Source: Bacteroidetes bacterium SW_11_45_7 (lineage in GTDB: Bacteria > Bacteroidota > Bacteroidia > Chitinophagales > SW-11-45-7). Taken from it: DNA of 6,293 nucleotides. The notes beneath the pieces were generated by a model that worked only from the letters and a program-made list of their open reading frames with translations, ran no database searches and was not told where the DNA came from. The DNA lies in NCBI GenBank assembly GCA_003022985.1, contig PXTV01000171.1, forward strand, positions 1-6,293, read 5' to 3'. The stretch's first letter is position 1, and every line of letters starts with the position of its first letter. Shown here in pieces: positions 1 to 4,943 of this stretch. Position numbers and translations under genes: made by a program.

Positions 1-24
1 CGAACCAGCGATTGATAAATCGAG

Positions 25-99
25 TCGGGGTGGCTGGATTCGAACCAGCGGCCGCACGTCCCCCAGACGTGTACTCTAACCAGACTGAGCTACACCCCG
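25..99 (-). tRNA. tRNA-Pro (anticodon GGG)
   Basis: Read on the minus strand, the gene folds into a complete cloverleaf. The acceptor stem is CGGGGTG with CACCCCG and the discriminator base is A73. The D-stem is GCTC/GAGT (one G-T wobble). The anticodon stem is CACGT/ACGTG around the loop CTGGGGG. The T-stem is GCTGG/CCAGC with loop TTCGAAT. Loop positions 34-36 read GGG, so it decodes CCC and CCU proline codons. The C1-G72 pair and A73 fit bacterial tRNA-Pro. No CCA is encoded: the bases after A73 read CTC, so CCA must be added by the nucleotidyltransferase, which is common in Bacteroidota. The ends are set by the 7-bp acceptor stem. Confidence 0.95.
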
Positions 100-113
100 A
101 AGACAATTCATTT

Positions 114-121
114 CAAAGTAA
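114..121 (-). promoter_or_regulatory. Possible -7 box for the tRNA-Pro gene
   Basis: On the minus strand this reads TTACTTTG, one mismatch from the Bacteroidota -7 consensus TAnnTTTG. It sits 14 bp upstream of the mature tRNA 5' end, a sensible place for a short 5' leader. I see no TTTG-like -33 element at the usual 19-21 bp spacing, so this is weak. Confidence 0.2.
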
Positions 122-231
122 TAGTAAAGAACGTAGATGGTACCTGTTTCCAAGTGCAAATCTAAGAGTTTTTGAAGCTAAGTAGAAGGGTTCTTGCTGT
201 AAATTGAAAGAAGGAAATAGTCGTCATTTTA

Positions 232-2253
232 CTACGGTTGCTCCTTATCCTTTTCCCTGGGGTCAACTTCAATCTCATCCGGCTGCACGGACTTTTTAAC
301 AAAATCGGATGAAACAACTTTAAAAGTTGTGCGCCTGTTTTTTTGGTGTTCCTCTTCTGTACAATCTACACCATCAACACAATCGTTCACCAATTGGCTC
401 TCACCGTAGCCCTTAGCTAAAAGCCGTTGCGGATTCACACCCTTGGATACTAAATACTCGATCACGGATTCGGCTCTTGCTTTGGAGAGGCGTTGGTTAT
501 ATGCATCACTTCCCCTTGAGTCAGTATGAGAGCCAATTTCAATCTTGATGTTTTTGTTTTCCTTTAACAGCTTCGCGAGATCTTCCAAAACGGGCTTGGA
601 TTTATCCCTTAGACTTGACGAATCGTAATCGTAATAAATATTGGGAATGACGATTTCCTTTTCCTCGAAGATCTTTTCGAGAATGATCTCGATACGGATT
701 GTAACCGTTACTTGATCCGGGTCATTTTTCCCCTTTGTTGTCACGTTTTTAGACTTGCTAAAGTACCCTTCATTAGAGGCCATCACTTTATAATTCGAAC
801 TTCTCTCCAGTTCAAAATGGAAGGAGGCATCTTCTCCCGTAAGCTGGCTGGCGATTTTTTCTTCTTTGTTTCTGAATTGCTGAAGAAGATCAACATTGGC
901 TTGTGGCAATTTCTCATGATCGACCACTTCGCTGTTAGGGTCCGTGGGATCCTTATATACGGGCCGCTTGACCACACCCTCCAACTCGTAAAAAGAGATA
1001 TTCTTCCGTTCAAAACGATAGATATCATCGTTGCCTTTGCCACCGGGACGTGTTGAACAGAAGTAACCGGATTCGAGGATTTTGTCTTCTTCACTCCTGG
1101 GACCTGTTTTATCGTAAATGAGACCAAAATCATCGGCCCCTGAATTGATAGGTGGCTTCATGTTTTTGGGGTTGACCCACTTATTCCCCTTTTTCTGTGC
1201 GGTAAAGATATCCAGCCCGCCCATACCTTTATGGCCGTCTGACGCAAAATACAGTTTTTTGTCATCTCCCAGATAGGGGAATAATTCATCTCCCTTTGTA
1301 TTGATAGCATTCCCTAAGTTGATGGGACTGCTCCAGCCCGTAGCTGTTTTGTTGACATAGTAAAGGTCGTTTTTACCGTAGCCCCCTTCAGCATCAGATG
1401 AGAAAAACAGGCGCTCACCGTTTTGGGTAAGATAAGGGTGGCCTACATTGACGCTGTCTTCAAAAAACTGAATACGCTTTGCTTCGCCCCAAACACCATT
1501 TGGCTTTTTCTGGCTTTTGTAAATCAAGCAGTAATCATCCTCTTCACCCGAGCTGCCGCAACGTGTAAAATACATAGTTGAGCCATCGCTGCTGAATATA
1601 GCTGCTCCTTCGTGATATTTTGTGTAATTTTTGGATGTTTGAAAAAAGTCGGAAAATTCTTCCCCTGTCCACCCGTATGTTTCATCGCCATAAGAATCCG
1701 GGCGGGAGGAGGAGAAAACCAGAGAATGATCCTGGTAAAGAACAGGGGCAAAATCCGAATACTCTGAATTGATGTTCTCAGGAATCGAAACGTTCATATT
1801 CGTTTCCTCTTCAATCCATTTTTTAGCTTGTTTACAGGCCTGGATTTGGTTTTGAGCTTTTGCCTTTTCTAAAGGTTCAGCATTGGCATATTCTTGAAAT
1901 ACTTTTATGGCATCTTCATAGCGTTCAAGACTCTTGAGCATCAACCCTTGATAATAGAGCGCTTGAGGCCCATACCCGTAATCAGCAGCTTGACGATACC
2001 AAGTGACAGCTTTGTCCTTCTTGTTGGCCATTCGGTAAGATTCGCCAATTTTATAAGCAACCCGGGCTTTTAAGTAATCCGTTTCCTTGTCCTCAATTTC
2101 TTCCTGGAAAAGCTCAGCAGCAATCATATATTTTTTCTGCTCATAAGCAACTTCCGGGTCTTCAATCTCACGTGTTGTTTGACAGCTCACGAGAAGGGTG
2201 AGCAGAATAACTGTAGTTGTGAAGTAAGAAATAGGACGTAAAACGATGGTCAT
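232..2253 (-). CDS. PorE-like OmpA-family lipoprotein (TPR, PD40 propeller, CRD, OmpA C-terminal)
   Basis: This 673-residue envelope lipoprotein starts with a signal peptide ending in the lipobox LVSC (Cys24). TPR-like helices follow at about 35-145. A PD40/WD40-like propeller spans about 160-415, with repeated YFxS and G..D.Y motifs such as GGYGKNDLYY near 290-300 and GMGGLDIF near 343-350. A carboxypeptidase-regulatory-like beta domain lies at about 422-525. The end is an OmpA C-terminal peptidoglycan-binding domain (about 535-648) with TDSRG at 577-581 and an N..LS.AR motif. Asp578 and Arg593 have the spacing of the diaminopimelate-binding pair in OmpA. This domain order is that of PorE, the peptidoglycan-binding outer-membrane component of type IX secretion, but many Bacteroidota paralogues share it, so I give no symbol. 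By inference it anchors an outer-membrane complex to peptidoglycan. The ATG is chosen because it directly precedes the signal peptide. The gene follows the glutamine synthetase across a terminator-like hairpin, so it is probably a separate transcript; I see no clear promoter. The first propeller blade looks about 13 residues short near residues 204-212. Confidence 0.85.
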   Translation of the reverse strand: MTIVLRPISYFTTTVILLTLLVSCQTTREIEDPEVAYEQKKYMIAAELFQEEIEDKETDYLKARVAYKIGESYRMANKKDKAVTWYRQAADYGYGPQALYYQGLMLKSLERYEDAIKVFQEYANAEPLEKAKAQNQIQACKQAKKWIEEETNMNVSIPENINSEYSDFAPVLYQDHSLVFSSSRPDSYGDETYGWTGEEFSDFFQTSKNYTKYHEGAAIFSSDGSTMYFTRCGSSGEEDDYCLIYKSQKKPNGVWGEAKRIQFFEDSVNVGHPYLTQNGERLFFSSDAEGGYGKNDLYYVNKTATGWSSPINLGNAINTKGDELFPYLGDDKKLYFASDGHKGMGGLDIFTAQKKGNKWVNPKNMKPPINSGADDFGLIYDKTGPRSEEDKILESGYFCSTRPGGKGNDDIYRFERKNISFYELEGVVKRPVYKDPTDPNSEVVDHEKLPQANVDLLQQFRNKEEKIASQLTGEDASFHFELERSSNYKVMASNEGYFSKSKNVTTKGKNDPDQVTVTIRIEIILEKIFEEKEIVIPNIYYDYDSSSLRDKSKPVLEDLAKLLKENKNIKIEIGSHTDSRGSDAYNQRLSKARAESVIEYLVSKGVNPQRLLAKGYGESQLVNDCVDGVDCTEEEHQKNRRTTFKVVSSDFVKKSVQPDEIEVDPREKDKEQP

Positions 2254-2344
2254 GTTGAACGCTAATAGGTTTTGATGCGATGGATTTAGTTATGGTTATC
2301 TGCTGTACAAGACAACCGTCTTTCAACGGCCCTAAGGTAAGAAT

Positions 2345-2370
2345 AGCCGACCCTTGTCAAGGAGTCGGCT
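2345..2370 (-). terminator. Terminator-like hairpin downstream of the glutamine synthetase
   Basis: The arms AGCCGAC (2345-2351) and GTCGGCT (2364-2370) pair perfectly. They continue inward as CCTT/AAGG with a three-base loop and one bulged A, giving about 11 bp of stem. It lies 31 bp past the synthetase stop codon and before the next minus-strand gene, as expected for a terminator of the synthetase transcript. The tract after the stem on the minus strand (ATTCTT) is only modestly T-rich, whereas the plus side has TTTT, so the element could act in both directions. Confidence 0.6.
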
Positions 2371-2400
2371 TTTGCATGAAAGGCCGGTCTATTCCTTACA

Positions 2401-3399
2401 TTACCGGATAAACAACATTTCACGGTATTTGGGCAGAGGCCATAAGCGGTCATCCACTATGCGTTCAAGTTTGTCTACATGGTAGCGGATGGGCTCAAAG
2501 TAGGCCTTGACTTTATCGCAATAGGCAATAGCAATGTCCTTGGTATCTTCAAGCTCATTGGCCTTTTTCCGCTCATCGACCATTGCTTTTGCATTTGCCC
2601 TGACCTCCTTGATGTGATGAGAAATCTTTTCAATGAGCTCCTTTTGAGGGCCATAGAGGTCTTCATCATCATTGATCTCCTTGATCCCGCGGATATTGTT
2701 GAGCAGCTCATTCTGATATTCAATAGCCACCGGCAATACGTGATTATAAGCAAGATTTCCCATCACTCGAGACTCGATTTGTAACATCTTGGAATAGTGA
2801 TCCAACTGGATATCGTGTCGTGCATCGAGCTCTGCTTCCGTTAACACGTTGTTATCCGAAAACAGCTTCTTGGTCTTATCACTTACGTAAAAGTCCAAAG
2901 CACGTGGCGTATCTCGAACATTAGAAAGGCCGCAGGCATCAACGTCTTGTTTGAACTGGCGCAGTTGATTGGCCACGATGGTGTTCAACACGATCATCGG
3001 TGCGGAGCAGTTTTGAGAAGCGCCAACAGTTCTGATCTCGAACTTGTTCCCCGTAAATGCAAAGGGAGAAGTTCTGTTCCGATCAGTGTTGTGCTGCATC
3101 AAATCCGGTATCTTGTTGTGGATATCGAGTTTGAGCTCATCTTTGTCATTTTCATCGAACTTGCCGGGCTGAACACGTTTTTTGAGTTCCTCCAAAATGG
3201 ATGTCATGTGGGATCCGATGAAAATCGAGATGATGGCCGGTGGCGCTTCATTGGCGCCTAAGCGGTGTTCGTTGCCTACAGTGGCTATTGAAGCTCTTAC
3301 AAGATCAGCATTATCGTGAACAGCTTTGATCGTGTTGATGAAGAAGCTCAGGAACTGGAGGTTATTCTTTGGCGTCTTGCCGGGTGACAAAAGGTTTTT
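2401..3399 (-). CDS. Type III glutamine synthetase, C-terminal fragment
   Basis: This is the frame-shifted second part of the synthetase, native from about KNLLSPGKTPKNN onward. It contains NEHRLGANEAPPAI and TDRNRTSPFAFTG followed by KFEIR. These correspond to the conserved arginine and glutamate region of the active site in other glutamine synthetases. It then has the helical type III C-terminal region ending WPLPKYREMLFIR. The only start codon near the family segment is a TTG at 3388-3390, within the conserved block, so it is almost certainly not a genuine start; the frame also stays open further upstream in unrelated sequence. The junction VDA-CGLSNV near 2932-2937 is where the family normally has about 44 more residues, including FEGDGY. 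Expression as a separate protein is unlikely. Confidence 0.75.
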   Translation of the reverse strand, partial: KNLLSPGKTPKNNLQFLSFFINTIKAVHDNADLVRASIATVGNEHRLGANEAPPAIISIFIGSHMTSILEELKKRVQPGKFDENDKDELKLDIHNKIPDLMQHNTDRNRTSPFAFTGNKFEIRTVGASQNCSAPMIVLNTIVANQLRQFKQDVDACGLSNVRDTPRALDFYVSDKTKKLFSDNNVLTEAELDARHDIQLDHYSKMLQIESRVMGNLAYNHVLPVAIEYQNELLNNIRGIKEINDDEDLYGPQKELIEKISHHIKEVRANAKAMVDERKKANELEDTKDIAIAYCDKVKAYFEPIRYHVDKLERIVDDRLWPLPKYREMLFIR

Positions 3400-4451
3400 G
3401 CGTTGTTGTGCTTTCCGGAGCCGTTCATTTGGGCAAATGGTTTCTCATGGGTAAGTACCCTGAGATTGTGCCTGCGAGCAACACGGTCCATCAGGTCCAT
3501 TAATAATTGGTTGTGATCAACTGAGAGATTGACTTCCTCAAATGCCGGGGCACATTCAAACTGATTGGGCGCCACCTCGTTATGGCGTGTTTGGAGGGGA
3601 ATACCGAGCTTGTGACTTTCCTTTTCCAGATCGAGCATAAATGAGTAAACCCGTTCGGGTATCGAGCCGAAATAGTGGTCATCCAATTGGTGCCCTTTTG
3701 CGGGCTCGTGCCCAAAGACTGTGCGGTCGCTCATCATCAAATCCGGGCGTGAATTATAGAGGGCAGCATCAACCACAAAATATTCCTGTTCCCAGCCAAG
3801 TGTAGGCGTTACCTTGTTCACATTGCGCTCGAATAGGTTCACAACCTTAAGCGCTGCTTCTTCAAGTTGGTGCTGTGACTTTAACAAGGGAGCTTTGAAA
3901 TCAAGCGCTTCGCCTGTGTAGGAGACAAAAATGGTGGGAATGCAAAGCGTTTTGCCATCGCCAATTTCCATGATAAAGGCTGGTGAAGAAGGATCCCATG
4001 CAGTGTAGCCGCGCGCCTCAAATGTAGTACGCAAACCGCCACTCGGTAAGCTCGAGGCATCAGGCTCCTGCTGGACTAATGATTCACCTGTGAAGTGTTC
4101 AAGGCCACTTCCATTGCCATCCATTGAAGGTGAGAAAAATGTGTCGTGCTTTTCAGCAGTTGAGCCCGTTAATGGCTGGAACCAGTGTGTGTAGTGCGTG
4201 GCTCCCTTCTCCAAAGCCCATGCTTTCATTGATGTGGCAACCTGTTCAGCAACCTTATGATCGATTTTGGTCCCTTTTTCAATGGCCGACATCACACTCA
4301 GATAGGCCTCTTCGGAAAGGTGCTTTTGCATTTCCTGTTTGCCAAAGACATTGGAGCCGTAAAAATCCGAGATAAGATTAGAAGGGAGTTTGACATCAAC
4401 TGGCGTCCTGTTCAGGACGGTTTCGATAGAGCGAAAACGATTGGATTCCAT
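3348..4451 (-). CDS. Type III glutamine synthetase, N-terminal fragment
   Basis: This is a 367-codon open frame whose first 350 residues are native. It holds the type III N-terminal region, including THYTHWFQPLTG at 85-96 and EKHD at 100-103, then the first part of the catalytic domain. GWEQEYF (219-225) carries probable metal-binding glutamates. LDDHYFGSIP is at 256-265, RHNEVAPNQFE at 289-299 and NGSGKHNN at 343-350. After Asn350 the frame runs into 17 unrelated residues (AKTFCHPARR and so on) and a stop. The ATG follows an A-rich leader and matches the usual N-terminus of the family. Without the C-terminal half it lacks the rest of the active site and should be inactive. The match to the family is very strong; whether the truncated product exists in the cell is unknown. 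Confidence 0.8.
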   Translation of the reverse strand: MESNRFRSIETVLNRTPVDVKLPSNLISDFYGSNVFGKQEMQKHLSEEAYLSVMSAIEKGTKIDHKVAEQVATSMKAWALEKGATHYTHWFQPLTGSTAEKHDTFFSPSMDGNGSGLEHFTGESLVQQEPDASSLPSGGLRTTFEARGYTAWDPSSPAFIMEIGDGKTLCIPTIFVSYTGEALDFKAPLLKSQHQLEEAALKVVNLFERNVNKVTPTLGWEQEYFVVDAALYNSRPDLMMSDRTVFGHEPAKGHQLDDHYFGSIPERVYSFMLDLEKESHKLGIPLQTRHNEVAPNQFECAPAFEEVNLSVDHNQLLMDLMDRVARRHNLRVLTHEKPFAQMNGSGKHNNAKTFCHPARRQRITSSS

Positions 4452-4474
4452 AGTGAGTTTTTTTTGGTTGAAGA

Positions 4475-4482
4475 CAAAAGTA
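4475..4482 (-). promoter_or_regulatory. Candidate -7 box for the glutamine synthetase
   Basis: On the minus strand this reads TACTTTTG, an exact match to the Bacteroidota -7 consensus TAnnTTTG. It is 23 bp upstream of the synthetase ATG, predicting a short leader of roughly 15-20 nt that is A-rich, which is typical of Bacteroidota where Shine-Dalgarno sequences are often weak. No TTTG sits at the -33 position. A second exact match, TAAATTTG at 4619-4626, would give a longer leader. In such AT-rich DNA one chance match is plausible. Confidence 0.4.
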
Positions 4483-4683
4483 ACATTATTTTAGAAAAAT
4501 GGAGAAGAAAATTTCAATAAATGGGATAATCTGTCCAAATAACTAAAGTTGTAACGAATTTTTGCATTTTAACGAAGGTTATTGATTCAAATAAACGAGT
4601 TTTAAGGGTACAAAAAATCAAATTTATAAATATTTTATAAGTTTTTGTTTTATTGGTGTTAGGTTCGTTATGTTTCAAGTCGT

Positions 4684-4905
4684 CTACCATCGCATCAGTT
4701 TTTGACCTAAACTGAGCAAAGGGAATTGATTTACTCCTTTATAACGGGAAAAGAGCTGTTCAACTTCTTGTGAAATATGGATGTCCACGAGTTGATGTTC
4801 AAATAGGCATTTCCCAACCCTGACCTGATAGTGCTCCGGGAGTAACCTTATAGCCCGATTATCGTATAAAAGTGGTAGAGCAATACGGTTAGTCCGGTAA
4901 TGGGC
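4684..4905 (-). pseudogene. Unrecognised start-less coding remnant
   Basis: An open minus-strand frame of 73 codons runs from just after an in-frame TAA (4906-4908) to a TAG at 4684-4686. It has protein-like composition, for example YDNRAIRLLPEHYQVRVGK, then FEHQLVDIHISQEVEQLF, and a C-terminus LLSLGQKLMRW. It has no ATG, GTG or TTG near its beginning, so as it stands it cannot encode its N-terminal part. A short peptide in another frame (ATG at 4943-4945, stop at 4892-4894) lies immediately upstream, so a frameshifted or truncated older gene is possible. I do not recognise the family; a transposase or other mobile-gene fragment is a guess only. The opposite strand is riddled with stops here. 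It may also be a chance open frame. Confidence 0.3.
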
Positions 4906-4943
4906 TTACCAAGATGCTATTCGATTCATAAAAACGAGCCATC

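Larger units (their letters stand above)
2401..4451 (-). pseudogene. glnN: Type III glutamine synthetase, interrupted by a frameshift and internal losses
   Basis: The whole locus encodes a type III glutamine synthetase, the cytoplasmic enzyme that makes glutamine from glutamate, ammonia and ATP. Family members are about 730 residues and form large hexamer-stacked oligomers. The reading frame breaks after the conserved NGSGKHNN motif. In homologues the next residues are roughly WSLCTDTG before the NL..PGK.PK segment; here AAC AAC is followed directly by GC AAA AAC CTT, which fits a loss of 22 nt. Further downstream, an in-frame block of about 44 residues is absent between QFKQDVDA and CGLSNV, where the family normally carries FEGDGY. 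The remaining sequence is well conserved with no other stops, and both ends look natural (an N-terminal Met-Glu-Ser start; a C-terminal WPLPKYREMLF). Restoring both losses gives about 734 residues. As written, no full-length active enzyme can be made. This is either a recently broken gene or an assembly error over an intact one. The symbol is by family; glnA is also used for this type. Confidence 0.85.
4452..4943. other. Divergent AT-rich intergenic region
   Basis: These 492 bp separate the divergent starts of the glutamine synthetase and the plus-strand PD40 gene. The part next to the synthetase (4452-4670) is very AT-rich, with no convincing reading frame, and has two matches to the -7 box on the minus strand (4475-4482 and 4619-4626). 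The part next to the plus-strand gene (about 4684-4905) has more balanced composition and holds a minus-strand coding remnant. I found no clear TAnnTTTG box on the plus strand for the downstream gene, no riboswitch and no strong terminator hairpin. Confidence 0.6.

Noticed and set aside
1..24. Second tRNA gene
   Set aside because: Only 24 bases lie before the tRNA-Pro 3' end, too few for the body of a minus-strand tRNA to the right of the T-arm-like motif.
712..1133. Open frames on both strands inside the lipoprotein gene (712-1056 plus; 783-1133 minus)
   Set aside because: They overlap a clearly conserved domain structure in the real frame, and their translations show no family features.
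2479..3261. Plus-strand frames over the synthetase C-terminal part (2479-2784 and 2947-3261)
   Set aside because: They are antisense to conserved synthetase motifs and have no signal of their own.
3388..3410. Programmed ribosomal frameshift in the glutamine synthetase, at the A5/T4 runs near the break
   Set aside because: A shift would rejoin the frames but could not supply the missing WS..TDTG residues, and programmed frameshifting is not known to me in this family. A deletion explains the data better.
4257..4520. Plus-strand frame crossing the synthetase start
   Set aside because: It is antisense to the conserved N-terminus, then runs into AT-rich intergenic DNA; there is no recognisable protein.
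2273..4697. Inverted 11-bp match (TGATGCGATGG) between 2273-2283 and 4687-4697
   Set aside because: Matches of 11 bp are expected several times by chance in a window of this size, and there is no extension.
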